64,000 nt of DNA from Myxococcales bacterium (GCA_016712525.1 JADJQX010000007.1:310001-374000); one strand, 5' to 3'. Shown: positions 1 through 13,729, counted from the first letter of the stretch. The notes: generated by a model from the letters alone, not told the origin. A program made the numbers and translations.

Positions 1-1
1 G

Positions 2-706
2 ACGAAGGCCCTCGAGCTCGTGAAGAAGTACTTCGGTCCGATCGTGAACCGGCCCGTGCCCGCGAAGAAGGCCCCGATCGACACGAAGCTTTCGGGGGAG
101 ACCCGCATCGACGTCTCGGCCGACGTGGAGCTCGCGCGGGCCTACGTGTCGTGGCCCACGCCGGCGTTCTTCGCGCCCGGGGACGCCGACCTCGACATCG
201 CCGCACGAGCGCTCGCCTCCGGGAAGACGAGCCGGCTCTACAAGCGCCTCGTCTACGATCTCCAGATCGCGCAGGGCGTGTTCGCGTCGCAGGCATCCAT
301 GGAGCTCGGGAGCGTGTTCGAGATCGTCGCGACGGCGAAGCCCGGGCACACGGCGGACGAGCTGCTCAAGGTCGTGGACGAGGAGCTCGCGGCGCTCCGT
401 GACCGTGGGATCTCGCAGGACGAGCTCTCGCGCGCCAAGGTGTCGACCCGCGCCGACTCGATCTTCGGGATCGAGCGCGTCGGCGCGAGGGCGAACCTGC
501 TCAACACGTACTTCCACTACACGGGGGACGCCGACTACTTCGCGAAGGATCTCGCGCGGTACGAGGCGACGTCGGCCGAGACCGTGAAGGCCGCCGTGAA
601 CGCCCATCTCCCCGCGAAGGCCCGCGTCGTGACGTTGGTCGCGCCGAAGAAGGGGGCCCCCATCGCCGGAGAGGTCACGAACGTGGCGCGAGGAGGTGCA
701 AAATGA
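2..706 (+). CDS. M16 family zinc peptidase-like protein, C-terminal part (5' end outside window)
   Basis: This is the distal part of a gene that starts before the window; the frame is open from base 2. The visible 234 residues look like the C-terminal (inactive-lobe) half of an M16B/PqqL-type peptidase. The segment around SGKTSRLYKRLVYDLQIAQG matches the conserved block in which a loop and the R-L-Y triad close over the substrate, and a helical tail follows. The zinc motif HxxEH of the active subunit would lie upstream and cannot be checked. The stop overlaps the next start as ATGA (703-706), so the two M16-like genes are translationally coupled. In known bacterial M16 pairs one subunit is catalytic and the other is not; this one is inferred to be catalytic because its partner lacks the site. 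Confidence 0.85.
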   Translation, partial: TKALELVKKYFGPIVNRPVPAKKAPIDTKLSGETRIDVSADVELARAYVSWPTPAFFAPGDADLDIAARALASGKTSRLYKRLVYDLQIAQGVFASQASMELGSVFEIVATAKPGHTADELLKVVDEELAALRDRGISQDELSRAKVSTRADSIFGIERVGARANLLNTYFHYTGDADYFAKDLARYEATSAETVKAAVNAHLPAKARVVTLVAPKKGAPIAGEVTNVARGGAK

Positions 707-2316
707 AGGCTCGTTCGTCGATCGTCGCGCTCACGCTGGCCTTCGCTCTCGTCGCCTGCGGTGGAGAAACACCGCCACCGGTCGTGCCGACGGTGCCTCC
801 GCCGACGGTCGCCAAGGTCGAGCCGAAGCCGGTCCCGCTCGAGACCCCGGACGCGCCGTTCCGTTCGCAACCGCCCGAGAAGGGCGACGCGGGCAGGCCG
901 TTCGTCGCTCCGAAGGTCGAAGAGCGCGCGCTCAAGAACGGCATCCGCGTGCTCTTCGTGCCGCACCCCACTCCGACCGTGTCCGTGTCGCTCGTCGTCC
1001 GTGCAGGCCAGGGGGACGTCGCCCAGGCGAAGCCCGGGACGCTGTCGTTCCTCGGCGCCATGCTCGAGCAGGGCACGAAGACCCGCTCGGCGCTCAAGCT
1101 CTCGGACGACTTCGAGGCGATCGGCGCGCACCACGACGCGTCGTTCGGCTGGGACTCGGGCGCCCTCTCGGTCGACGTGCTCCGCGAGCACCTCGACGTC
1201 GCCCTCGAGCTCCTCGCGGATCTCGCGCAGAACCCGACCTTCCCGAAGGAAGAGATCGAGCGCCTCAGGGCTCGCCGGCTCGCCGGTATCCAAGCCGAAA
1301 AGAACAATCCTTCCGCGATGATGGTGAATGCCCAGGCCGCGGTGCTCTACGGCCGCGCGCACCCCTACGGCCACACCCTCTCGGGCGAGGCGAGCGACGT
1401 CTCGGCGGTCACCCGCGAGGCGCTCGTGAAGCTTCACAAAGAGCTCTTCGTGCCGAGCCTGCTCACGCTCGTCGTGTCCGGAGGCGTGAACGACACGACG
1501 CTCATGCCCTCGCTCGAGCGGACGTTCGGGGCGCTCTCGGGTGCGAAGCGAGAGCGTGGCAAGGTGCCCGAGGCGCCCAAGGCGGACAAGAAGCCGAAGG
1601 ACGAGTCGCGCCTCGTGCTCGTCGAAAAGGCGCGCGCGGCGCAGTCGCAGATCGCGCTCACGCAGGTGGGCGCGCCCGCGAGCACCGAGGACCGGGACGC
1701 CATCACGGTCATGAACGCCATCTTGGGCGGCATGTTCTCGAGCCGGATCAACCTGAATTTGCGGGAGAAACACGCGTACACGTACGGCGCGCGCTCGTAC
1801 TTCTCGATGCGTCGAGGTGCAGGCCCGTTCGCGGCGAGCGCGGCGGTCGTGACCGACAAGACGGCCCCGGCCATCCACGAGCTCTTCGTCGAGCTCGAGA
1901 AGATGCGCGACCAAGAGGTCACCGAGGCCGAGCTTCAGGGCGCGAAGGAGGGCATCGTTCAGCAGCTCCCGGCCCGCTTCGAGACGGCGAGGGACGTGGT
2001 GAACGCCGTGTCCGATCTCGTCGTCTACGACTACCCCGCCGACGAGTACGCGACGCGGGTCGATCGCATCTCCAAAGTGACCGCGAAGGACGTGCTCCGC
2101 GTCGCACAGAAGTGGCTCACGCCGCGCACGATGAAGGTCGTCGTCGTCGGTGACCGCGAGAAGCTCGAACGCGAGCTCGAGTCGATGCACCTCGGCGCGC
2201 CCGACGTGCGCGATCCGTACGGCAACCCGCAAGATCCCAAGAAGGCTCAGGAAAAACCCCCTGCGAAGCCCGCTTCGGCGCCCGCGAAGCCCGCGTCGGC
2301 GCCCGCGAAGAAATAG
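703..2316 (+). CDS. M16 family peptidase-like lipoprotein, probably the non-catalytic partner
   Basis: The 537-residue product begins with a lipoprotein signal peptide ending in LVAC (Cys19), followed by a Pro/Thr-rich linker. Two M16 lobes follow, at about residues 70-270 and 285-475. Where active M16 enzymes carry HFLEHM, this protein reads SFLGAML (near residue 121). Both zinc histidines and the catalytic Glu are therefore replaced and it should not hydrolyse peptides alone. The second lobe keeps the SSRINLNLREKHAYTYGARS substrate-clamp block. A PAKPASAPAKPASAPAKK tail ends the protein. It overlaps the upstream M16 gene by ATGA, which suggests a heterodimeric envelope protease. Confidence in the family is high; partner activity is inferred. 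Confidence 0.9.
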   Translation: MKARSSIVALTLAFALVACGGETPPPVVPTVPPPTVAKVEPKPVPLETPDAPFRSQPPEKGDAGRPFVAPKVEERALKNGIRVLFVPHPTPTVSVSLVVRAGQGDVAQAKPGTLSFLGAMLEQGTKTRSALKLSDDFEAIGAHHDASFGWDSGALSVDVLREHLDVALELLADLAQNPTFPKEEIERLRARRLAGIQAEKNNPSAMMVNAQAAVLYGRAHPYGHTLSGEASDVSAVTREALVKLHKELFVPSLLTLVVSGGVNDTTLMPSLERTFGALSGAKRERGKVPEAPKADKKPKDESRLVLVEKARAAQSQIALTQVGAPASTEDRDAITVMNAILGGMFSSRINLNLREKHAYTYGARSYFSMRRGAGPFAASAAVVTDKTAPAIHELFVELEKMRDQEVTEAELQGAKEGIVQQLPARFETARDVVNAVSDLVVYDYPADEYATRVDRISKVTAKDVLRVAQKWLTPRTMKVVVVGDREKLERELESMHLGAPDVRDPYGNPQDPKKAQEKPPAKPASAPAKPASAPAKK

Positions 2317-2360
2317 GGGAGCATGGGCCGAAAGGCTGCCGTGACGGGCGAGGTTTTCGC

Positions 2361-3554
2361 GTGATAGCCTCGCTCGCGACGATGCAGCCGCAGCAGAACG
2401 CGCTCCCGGTCAGGCTCCAGCAAATCGCTCGGACGCTCGAGTCTCGATTCCTCGGCAAGGACGAGGTCATCCGCCTCTTGCTCATCGCGGTCGTGGCGGG
2501 GGAGCACGCCGTGCTCGTCGGGCCTCCGGGCACGGCGAAATCGGCGCTCATCCGCATGTTCGCGCGCCTCGTGCAGGCGCGCTACTTCGAGTACTTGCTC
2601 ACGCGCTTCACCGAGCCGAACGAGATCTTCGGGCCGGTCGACATCGCCGCGTTTCGCGAGGGGCGCTACCAGCGCCGCATCGAGGGCATGCTCCCCGAGG
2701 CCGAGATCGTGTTCCTCGACGAGGTCTTCAAGTCGAACTCGGCGATCTTGAACGCGCTGCTCACGCTCTTGAACGAGCGGCGCTACTCGAGCGGCGGCAC
2801 CGTCTTGAAGTGCCCGCTCCTCTCGTGCTTCGGGGCCTCGAACGAGGTGCCGTCCGACGAGACCCTGACGGCCATCTTCGACCGCTTCCTCCTGCGTATC
2901 CGCAGCGACAACCTGGACGCCTACCACTTCCAGGACCTCCTCACGAAGGGCCTCCGGAACGAGGTCATGGGCATCACCGAGCAGCCCGTGCAGCCGCTCG
3001 CGTCGGCCCGGGAGATCTACGATCTTCACCGGGCCTCGGCCCAGCGCATGCGCTTCTCGGGGGAGTTCTTCAGCCAGTACAAGGGCCTCGTCTTCCAGAT
3101 CCGCGCCGAGGGCGTGACGCTCTCCGACCGGCGCGTCGTGAAGATGCTGAAGCTCTTCGCGGCGAGCGCCTTCCTCGATGGCCGAAGCCAGCCCGACGCG
3201 AGCGATTTCTTCGTCCTCAAGCACACCTGGAACAACGAAGACCAGGCCGCGATCCTCGAGGCGATCGTGACGCCCGTGCTCGAGGCTCACTACCGCGACC
3301 ACCCACAGGCGCGGAGGGTCGGGTCGGCCGGCATCGGCGTCGAGGCCATCGCGGCCGAGATCGACCGTGTACGCCAGGTGCTTACCGGGGGCGGTGGGCT
3401 CTCGGACGTGCAGCTCTTCAGCCAGCTCAAGGCGCTCAACGAAATCAAAGCCGCGCTCGGCGCTTCCCCCGATCCGCGCGCTCCCGAGCTCGTCCAGCGC
3501 GTCGACCAGCTGCTCGAAGCGGCGTTCCGTAGCGGTCGTTTCGCGCAGCTCTGA
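2361..3554 (+). CDS. MoxR-family AAA+ ATPase (RavA-like)
   Basis: The 397-residue AAA+ protein has Walker A GPPGTAKS at 54-61, Walker B IVFLDE at 116-121, a helix containing NSAILNALLTLLNERRY, and a sensor-1-like GASNEVP segment. This pattern is typical of MoxR/RavA ATPases, which act as chaperones that insert cofactors or assemble complexes, often with a von Willebrand A partner. No such partner is in the window. The start used is GTG 2361; ATG 2382 in the same frame is an equally good alternative and would remove seven residues. The gene lies 44 bases after the M16 pair and 3 bases before tsaB, so the four may be one operon. Its actual client is not deducible. Confidence 0.9.
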   Translation: MIASLATMQPQQNALPVRLQQIARTLESRFLGKDEVIRLLLIAVVAGEHAVLVGPPGTAKSALIRMFARLVQARYFEYLLTRFTEPNEIFGPVDIAAFREGRYQRRIEGMLPEAEIVFLDEVFKSNSAILNALLTLLNERRYSSGGTVLKCPLLSCFGASNEVPSDETLTAIFDRFLLRIRSDNLDAYHFQDLLTKGLRNEVMGITEQPVQPLASAREIYDLHRASAQRMRFSGEFFSQYKGLVFQIRAEGVTLSDRRVVKMLKLFAASAFLDGRSQPDASDFFVLKHTWNNEDQAAILEAIVTPVLEAHYRDHPQARRVGSAGIGVEAIAAEIDRVRQVLTGGGGLSDVQLFSQLKALNEIKAALGASPDPRAPELVQRVDQLLEAAFRSGRFAQL

Positions 3555-3557
3555 ACC

Positions 3558-4226
3558 ATGGGCTTGCTCGTCGCGATCGACACGGCCTCCCCGCTCGGGC
3601 AGGTCGCCGTGTTCCGGGCGGGCGCGCTGGTCCACGAGGCCTCTCGGCGCGTCTCGAACGCGCACGGCGAGAGTCTCCTGCCGCTCCTCGACGACGCCCT
3701 TCGCGCCGTCGGGGCACGGCCGGGGGACGTCGAGGCGTGGGTCGTCGACGTGGGGCCGGGCTCGTTCACGGGCGTCCGCGTCGGGATCGCCACCGTTCGC
3801 GGTGTGACGCTCGCCACGTCGGCGCGCGCGTACGGAGCAGGCTCGTTGGTCGCGCTCGCCGCGGCGCTTCCGCCGAGCGTCCCAGGCCTCCGTGTCGCGG
3901 TCATGCCGTCCGTGCGCGGCGAGGTGTTCGTGCGGGTCGAGCGGCCCTCGGGCGAGCTGGTCATCGCCGAGCAGGCGGTCGTGTACGGAGAGGTGGCCGA
4001 GCTCGTCGCCGGGCTCGGTGAGCCCGTGGTGTTGGTGGGGGAGGCCGCTCACGCTCTCCGCGAGCTCCCCGGGCTCGAGGGGGCTCGGGTGGAGGGCTCT
4101 CCGCCCTACGACGTGCCGCGCGCGACCACCTTGGGGCGGCTCGTGCTCGAGGGGAGGGCGCTCGCCGACCTCACCCCGCTCTACGTGAAGCCACCTGCGA
4201 TCCACCCCGGCGCGCTCACCGGGTAG
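3558..4226 (+). CDS. tsaB: tRNA threonylcarbamoyladenosine biosynthesis protein TsaB
   Basis: The 222-residue protein of the ASKHA fold matches TsaB, the scaffold that with TsaD and TsaE transfers threonylcarbamoyl to A37 of ANN-decoding tRNAs in the cytoplasm. The N-terminal IDTAS motif is at 8-12 and the signature VGPGSFTGVRVG at 65-76. Length is normal for the family (about 220-230). It starts 3 bases after the MoxR stop, with no independent promoter visible. A strong stem-loop follows the stop. tsaD, tsaE and rimI, often nearby in other bacteria, are not in the window. The C-terminal half is poorly conserved, as usual for TsaB. Confidence 0.93.
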   Translation: MGLLVAIDTASPLGQVAVFRAGALVHEASRRVSNAHGESLLPLLDDALRAVGARPGDVEAWVVDVGPGSFTGVRVGIATVRGVTLATSARAYGAGSLVALAAALPPSVPGLRVAVMPSVRGEVFVRVERPSGELVIAEQAVVYGEVAELVAGLGEPVVLVGEAAHALRELPGLEGARVEGSPPYDVPRATTLGRLVLEGRALADLTPLYVKPPAIHPGALTG

Positions 4227-4250
4227 GCGGCGTACGGCTCACAAAACGCA

Positions 4251-4281
4251 CGAAGGCGAGGCCGAGAGGGCCCCGCCTTCG
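4251..4281. terminator. Bidirectional terminator stem-loop between convergent genes
   Basis: Arms CGAAGGCGAGGCC and GGCCCCGCCTTCG pair with a single mismatch over 13 bp around a short purine loop. The element sits 24 bases after the tsaB stop and 17 bases before the stop of the opposing lipoprotein gene. There is no long U tract on either strand, as is common in GC-rich genomes. Confidence 0.65.
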
Positions 4282-4297
4282 TGTCGTGTGCGCTCGA

Positions 4298-5122
4298 TCA
4301 GAGCTTGCCGGTGCAGAGCACCTTCGCCGCGCCCATCTTGTTGCAGTAGAACTGCAGCGCGACGGGGCCGGCGGCGGCCTGGAAGTAGTCGATGCGGAGC
4401 GAGTGCGTGCCCGGGTCGAGGTGCACGGGGCCCGTCTTCTCGGTGGCCGTGTGCACGCCGTCGTTGTCGACGATCTTCTGATCGTTCACGTAGACCACGG
4501 CGCCGTCGTCGGAGTTGATGGTGAGGTCGTAGTCGCCCGCGGTCGTCACGGTGAGGGGGGCCTCGTAGCGGATGGCGAACCACTCCGCCTTCTTGGTGAC
4601 GCCGGCGAACCCTTCGGTGAACGGCGCCGAGGGGACGTTGAGCTCCTTCGCGAAGAGGGTGCCGATCGGCTTGAGCGTGCCGAGGTCGTGGAGCTTGTCG
4701 GTCGAGGTGATCTCGTAGATCGAGCCGAGGAAGTTCGCCTCTTTGGCGTCGCCGCCGCCGAAGGGAGTGGCCGCCGTGACGATGGCCGGCTCGGCAGGCG
4801 CGGGGGGCGTGGTCGGAGGGGTGGTCGGCGAGGTGGGGGCCGTGGGGCCGGTGGGGGTCGTCCCGCCGCCGCCTGCGAGCACGTCCTTCATCTTCGGGGT
4901 CTTGGAGACGACGCCCGCGAGGCCGATCTTCCTCATGTTGGCGACGCGCTCCGGGGGCGCCTTCGCCGGAGGCGCCGGGATGGACGCCTGACCTGGGGTC
5001 GTGCCCGCGCCGGGGGCGGCGGGGGTGGCGGGCGTCTGCGGTCCGGTGCCGGCCTGGAACTGGCAGGCGGCGAGGGCGAACGAAGCCGTAACGGACGCGA
5101 GGAGCACGATGTTCGTTTTCAT
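4298..5122 (-). CDS. PA14-domain lipoprotein
   Basis: The 274-residue product starts with a short signal peptide and lipobox LAAC (Cys20). A Pro/Ala/Thr-rich linker follows to about residue 125. The C-terminal half resembles a PA14 beta-sandwich: a GSIYEI start, a block of DYDLTINSDDGAVVYVND, and GTHSLRIDYFQAAAGPVALQ. PA14 domains bind glycans, usually on the cell surface; the ligand here is unknown. The start is ATG 5122, preceded by a GGAGG-like Shine-Dalgarno, and the reading frame upstream of it shows no conserved character. A 209-base gap separates it from the next gene on the same strand and probably holds its promoter. Confidence 0.85.
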   Translation of the reverse strand: MKTNIVLLASVTASFALAACQFQAGTGPQTPATPAAPGAGTTPGQASIPAPPAKAPPERVANMRKIGLAGVVSKTPKMKDVLAGGGGTTPTGPTAPTSPTTPPTTPPAPAEPAIVTAATPFGGGDAKEANFLGSIYEITSTDKLHDLGTLKPIGTLFAKELNVPSAPFTEGFAGVTKKAEWFAIRYEAPLTVTTAGDYDLTINSDDGAVVYVNDQKIVDNDGVHTATEKTGPVHLDPGTHSLRIDYFQAAAGPVALQFYCNKMGAAKVLCTGKL

Positions 5123-5331
5123 GAGAGCGAGACCTCCACCAAGGAAAGAGTAGCGCGAGGGCCGCGCGTCCTCATTCGACGGGCGTAGGCCCGCCGCGAT
5201 GCAATCCTCGCACGACGGGTGCGCTTGCCGGGCAACAAATCGACGGCGCACCCGCCCCGAGGTCGGCGCCACTTTCTGCTTACGATTCGCGAGGTTAGCG
5301 AGCGAACCCCGGCTCGGCTCTTGCCGCCGCG

Positions 5332-6039
5332 TCAATCGAAGTCTTCGATTTTCCAGAGGCCACGCTCGCGGACGAGCTGGAGCGTCCCGGCGCCGTACCC
5401 GAGGGTCGCGCGGTCTCCCGTCTCTTCGATGCTCGCCGTGGGGAGGGCCTGCTTCAGCGCCGTGAGCACGTGGAGCATCTCTTCCTTGTCGGGGCCCTCC
5501 CAGGCGGCGCGGAGGCGCTCGGCGTCGAGCCCTTCGCGGCGCGCCTCGGGGATGTAGCGCAAGATGACGTCGTAGCGCCGGCGCTCGAGCGCTCGCACGA
5601 AGCCCATGACGACGTGCTTCGGCGTGTCTTGGGCGTAAAAGTCGAGGCTCGCCGGGTCGAGCTTCCACTTGCCGTTCTCGAGCACGAGGACGAGCTGATC
5701 TCCGCTCGTTCCGGTCACGGTGGCCGTCACGAGGGGCGCGCCGGTCGGACGGGCCAAGGCGCGGCCGATTTCGCGCACCTCCTCGGGGTTGTCCTTCACC
5801 ATGCGCCGAAACGCCTCGAGCGAGACCCCCCGTCGTGCGTCGTCGCTGAGGAGGCGGTACGCGTCGTCGGAGCGGCCGTCCTGCAGCGCCGCCGCGTAGG
5901 CGCGGAGCACGCTCTGAGGGTCTTCGGCGTGAGCCCCTGCGCAGCCGACCGTGGCCGACGTCAGCAGCGCCACGGCGATGCCTACGGCGCACCACGGGCT
6001 CGGTCGGGCGGAGGACGTTCGTGTCGACGCGCAGCTCAT
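5332..6039 (-). CDS. Hypothetical lipoprotein with two NTF2/DUF4878-like repeats
   Basis: The 235-residue protein carries a signal peptide ending in lipobox TVGC, then two related segments. The pattern SVLRAYAAALQDGRSDDAYRLLS in the first recurs as VVMGFVRALERRRYDVILRYIP in the second, and each ends in a W-K (GKWKLD, GLWKIED) strand. This resembles repeated NTF2-like (DUF4878-type) lipoproteins common in myxobacteria. No catalytic motif is seen. ATG 6039 is chosen because it gives a normal signal peptide; an upstream in-frame GTG at 6069 would add ten residues. The gene is divergent from lon, and their upstream regions share 6040-6205. Confidence 0.75.
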   Translation of the reverse strand: MSCASTRTSSARPSPWCAVGIAVALLTSATVGCAGAHAEDPQSVLRAYAAALQDGRSDDAYRLLSDDARRGVSLEAFRRMVKDNPEEVREIGRALARPTGAPLVTATVTGTSGDQLVLVLENGKWKLDPASLDFYAQDTPKHVVMGFVRALERRRYDVILRYIPEARREGLDAERLRAAWEGPDKEEMLHVLTALKQALPTASIEETGDRATLGYGAGTLQLVRERGLWKIEDFD

Positions 6040-6192
6040 GGGCCCTAGGCTTACCAAAAAGCGAGCCACGCTTCGAGGGGGACGGGCGAGGACGGGAGAG
6101 GGGGCTCGACGCGCACGCGCCGCTTCTCCGCTCGGGGCCTTTCGCGTTAGGCTCGGGGCCTATCATGGGCGCAGGCCTTCGCGCCCGAGGCC

Positions 6193-6198
6193 GAGGAG
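6193..6198 (+). promoter_or_regulatory. Shine-Dalgarno sequence that fixes the TTG start of lon
   Basis: GAGGAG lies 7 bases before TTG 6206. No ATG or GTG occurs in frame between here and the conserved N-terminal PILPLRNSVVFP block, so the spacing supports TTG as the lon start. Confidence 0.7.
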
Positions 6199-6205
6199 CT
6201 TCGTC

Positions 6206-8565
<2,360 letters not shown>

Positions 8566-8569
<4 letters not shown>

Positions 8570-10917
8570 ACGGAGCGCCGAGTGAGACACGAGGTCGCGC
8601 GCCCGTCGTGCGGCACGTGCTCTCCCTCGTTCGCGCCCGGCCCGCCCTCGCGTGGGGCGTCGGCGTCACGGTGGGCGTCGGCGTCGCGGTCGGGTTTTTG
8701 CCGCTCTTCGGCGGTGTCGGCTACGAGCACGACATCGCCTCGGGGCTCGTGTGCCCGAGTGTCGCGGCCGTAGCGGTGGCACGAGCGCGTGCGGCACGCC
8801 CGGCGCGGTCCCCTTCGGCCGAGGCGGTGGCCGGGCTCTCGTACGGCGTCCTCGTCGCCTGTGTCTCGGTGGTCGTCGCGCTCGCGCACGGCCTTCGTGT
8901 CCGCGCGTGCGACCTCACGGGAGGGCTCGCGACGTACGCGCTGACGGCGGGGACGGGCACGGTCCTCGGGGGGCTCTGGGGCGCGGTCGTCGGCGAGATC
9001 GCGCATGGAAAAAAGCGCGCGCGCGCCGTCGCCATCGTGCTCGGCGTGGGCCTTCCGCTCGCGTCGGCCCTCGTGTCGCTCGGGCGCTTCGTGACGTCGC
9101 CCATGATCTTCGCGTACGACCCGTTCGTCGGGTTCTTCTCGGGGACCCTCTACGACACCATCGTCGACCCTGGCGTCCCGCTGCTCACCTACCGCCTCGG
9201 GACCTTCGCGACGGTGCTCGCCGTGCTCTCCTTCGCCTCGTTGCTCGTGCGAACGGAGAGCGGTCGGCTCGGTCTCGCCAAGCGTGAGACCCCGTTTTTT
9301 CGGGAGCGATTGGCCGTAGGCGCGCTCTTCACGCTCGCGAGCCTCGGAGTCACGGCGAGCGGGGCGAGCCTCGGCCACTACCAGACGCGTGCGTCGATCA
9401 CGGCCGCGCTCGGTGGCACGCTCCGAGGCGAACGCTGCGACGTCGTCTTCCCGAGCTCGCTCTCGGCCGAGGAGGCGCGGCTCCTTCGAAAAGACTGCGA
9501 GGACGACCTCCGCATGGTGGAGCGTCGCCTCGGCGCGAAGGGGCCCGCGAAGGTCACCGCGTTCTTCTTCCGGGACGCGGCCGAGAAACGTCGGCTCATG
9601 GGCGCCGAGCACACCTACATCGCCAAACCGTGGCGCGAGGAGGTGTACTTGCAGATGGACAGGTATCCGCACCCGGTGCTCGGGCACGAGCTCGCGCACG
9701 TGGTCGCCGGGAGCTTCGGGAACGGGCCATTTCGTGTCGCGGGCTCGTTCGGCGGGCTCGTCCCGAACCCGGGCCTCATCGAGGGGATTGCGGTCGCCGG
9801 CTCCCCGGACGACGACGACGTGACCGATCTCGCTTGGGCCAAGACCATGATGGACTTGGGGATTTTGCCGCCCATGCGCCGCATCTTCTCGCTCGGTTTC
9901 TTGGGGGAGGCGTCGTCGAAGAGCTACACGCTCGCCGGCGCCTTCGTCTCGTGGGCCATCGACACGTACGGGGCCGACAAGGTCCGCGCGTGGTACGGGG
10001 GCACGGCGCTCGAGTCCCTCGTGGGAGAGCCATGGGATACGATCGAGCAGCGGTTTCGAGAGAAGCTCGCGACCGTCACGGTCGCCAAGGAAGCCGAACA
10101 GATCGCCCGGGCGAAGTTCGAGCGGCCCTCCGTCTTCGGCAGGCGATGCCCGCACGTGGTCGACGCGCTCCGACGAAAAGCCGACATCTGCCGTGACTCA
10201 CGCCAGATCGACGAGGCCCTCGCCGCCTACGCGGCCGTGCTCCGCGAGGACCCGAAGGACCTCTCGTCGCGAGTGTCGGTCGCGTACGTCGAGCGGCGCT
10301 ACCGTGACCACGACCGGGGACGACGGGGCCTCGAGGAGATCGAGCGCGACCTCACGCTCCCGCGGACGTTCCGCGATCGGGCGACCGAGGCGCTCGCCGA
10401 CGCCGACTTCCTCGAGGGGGCCTTCGCCGAGGCCGAGGCTCGGTACGCGCGGCTCGCAGAGGCCGTGCTCGACGAGGACCAAGCAAGAACCCTCGAGGTG
10501 AAGGCGCTCGCCGCGCGGAGGGTCGAGCTGCGGGAGCCTGTCGGGCTCTTCTTGATGGGCGATCGCGAACGTTCTCCCGACGCGTTCGTCGGCGGCGTCG
10601 CCCTCGGCCGAGCGCTCGAGCGCACCCCGAACGACGCGCTCTTGCTCTATCTCGTCGGTCGAAATGCTCTCCAGCGGGGCTTCGTGGACGAGGGCCTCGG
10701 CGCCCTCTCCCTCGCGCTCTCGTCGGGCCCGAAGGCGCTGCCCACGCCGCGTATCCATCGCGAAGCGCTCCGTCAGGTCGTGATCGGGGCGTGCCAAAAG
10801 GGAGACGCGTCCCTCGTCCGGAGGGCGGCCGAGGCCGTCGTCGCGCCCGGGAGCCCGTTCCACGACGGAGGGCGAAAAGACGCCGTGCTGTCCCTCGCGA
10901 CGCGCTGCCTCCCCTGA
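8566..10917 (+). CDS. Membrane-bound gluzincin-like metallopeptidase with C-terminal TPR-like repeats
   Basis: The 783-residue protein starts with about six hydrophobic segments (residues 25-245). A soluble domain follows containing HELAH at 374-378, a match to the zinc motif HExxH, and a downstream Glu in GLIEGIAVA (Glu406) that could be the third ligand. This layout fits the peptidase-MA/gluzincin superfamily. The final 250 residues form helical repeats of TPR type (for example QIDEALAAYAAVLREDPKDL). Translation is coupled to lon by a GTGA overlap, suggesting a shared role in protein quality control, one cytoplasmic and one at the membrane. Substrate and topology are not established; the soluble domain is probably periplasmic. 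Confidence 0.75.
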
Positions 10918-10997
10918 GCCGTCAGCCGTACGCTTCTTTTTTCCACATCTTGCGCGTGCCTTGCAAGTGCGCGAAACGACGGGAGAACCTGTGACCG

Positions 10998-12626
<1,629 letters not shown>

Positions 12627-12784
12627 AGGGGCAGGATGGGGCGGAGAGAGCTCACGAGAATGAGGACTCCAAAGCTATCAAGGTTCGACTTCGCCCGACA
12701 ATCATTTCGGGGAGGCGCTCGGGGCGACGGCGGCTTTCGGGCGCAAATCCTCGAAAAGTCTTCGCATTGTGGCAGGTGGCCTCG

Positions 12785-13729
12785 TCAACGACGTGGCCCG
12801 GAGCGGAGCTCTGCGACGAGGGCCCGGAGGCCGTCGCGCAGGGAGGCGGTGGGCGCGTAGCCGAGGTCCTCGCGGGCCCGCGAGATGTCGGCGACCGAGT
12901 CGCGGACGTCCCCGAGGCGCTCGGGGGCGAAGACGATCGCCGGTGTAGCCTCGCACGCCTCGCCCACCGCCGCGGCGAGCTCGAGCAGGGTGGTGCGCTC
13001 GCCGAGCGCCACGTTGAACGACCGGCCCGAGACCCCCGCTCGTGTCCCCGCGAGCACGTTCGCGGCGACGACGTTGTCGACGAAGACGAAGTCCCGGCTG
13101 GCGCTCCCGTCGCCGAAGATGGTGATGGGCGCGCCGCGCAGGACGCGGTCGGCGAAGATGCTGATGACGCCCGAGTACGCCGACGACGGGTCTTGCCGGG
13201 GACCGAAGACGTTGAAGTAGCGCAGGCACACGGACTCGAGGCCGTACACGCGAGAGAACGCCTGGAGGTAGTGCTCGCCCGTGATCTTCTCGACGCCGTA
13301 CGGCGAGACCGGTCGCGGCACGTGGGTCTCGCGCTTCGGGAGCTCCGGCTCCTCGCCGTAGACCGCCGCCGAGCTCGCGAAGACGATGCGCCGCGCGCCC
13401 GCGTCGCGAGCCGCGAGGGCCACGTTGAGGGTGCCCTGCACGTTGACGGCGTGGGTCTCTCTCGGGTGCTCGACCGAGTAGGGCACGCTCACGATCGCCG
13501 CCTCGTGGAAGACGAGCTCGCGCCCCTCGGCCGCCCGGGCGACCGCGCCCTCGTCGCGGATGTCCCCCACGTGCAGGTCGACGTCGCCCGCGACCTCGGC
13601 GAGGTTCTCTTGCTTGCCTGTCGTGAGGTTGTCGAGCACACGCACGGAGTGCCCGTCGCGCACGAGGCGGGTCACGAGGTGGGATCCGATGAAGCCGGCA
13701 CCTCCGGTCACGAGCACGTTCATCGCCAT
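12785..13729 (-). CDS. NAD-dependent nucleotide-sugar epimerase (GalE/WbpP-like extended SDR)
   Basis: The 314-residue protein is an extended short-chain dehydrogenase. The NAD-binding motif GGAGFIG is at 9-15 and the catalytic pair in SPYGVEK is Tyr144/Lys148. A Ser in FASSAAVYGEEPELP and the substrate block RYFNVFGPRQDPSSAYSGV are also present. The last block is typical of UDP-hexose or UDP-N-acetylhexosamine 4-epimerases of the WbpP/Gne type. Substrate is inferred only as a UDP-sugar. Start ATG 13729, with ATG 13723 two codons inside as an alternative. It is not next to other polysaccharide genes, although the window holds another epimerase at 45521-46480 in a clear sugar cluster. Confidence 0.9.
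   Translation of the reverse strand: MAMNVLVTGGAGFIGSHLVTRLVRDGHSVRVLDNLTTGKQENLAEVAGDVDLHVGDIRDEGAVARAAEGRELVFHEAAIVSVPYSVEHPRETHAVNVQGTLNVALAARDAGARRIVFASSAAVYGEEPELPKRETHVPRPVSPYGVEKITGEHYLQAFSRVYGLESVCLRYFNVFGPRQDPSSAYSGVISIFADRVLRGAPITIFGDGSASRDFVFVDNVVAANVLAGTRAGVSGRSFNVALGERTTLLELAAAVGEACEATPAIVFAPERLGDVRDSVADISRAREDLGYAPTASLRDGLRALVAELRSGPRR

Noticed and set aside
535..2232. Long open frame on the minus strand opposite the M16-like genes
   Set aside because: Arg/His/Glu-rich translation typical of antisense frames in GC-rich DNA; the plus-strand proteins have recognised domains.
5951..6205. N-terminal extension of Lon in the open frame before 6206
   Set aside because: Arg-rich, antisense to a lipoprotein gene, and no match to the Lon N-terminus; TTG 6206 has a good Shine-Dalgarno.
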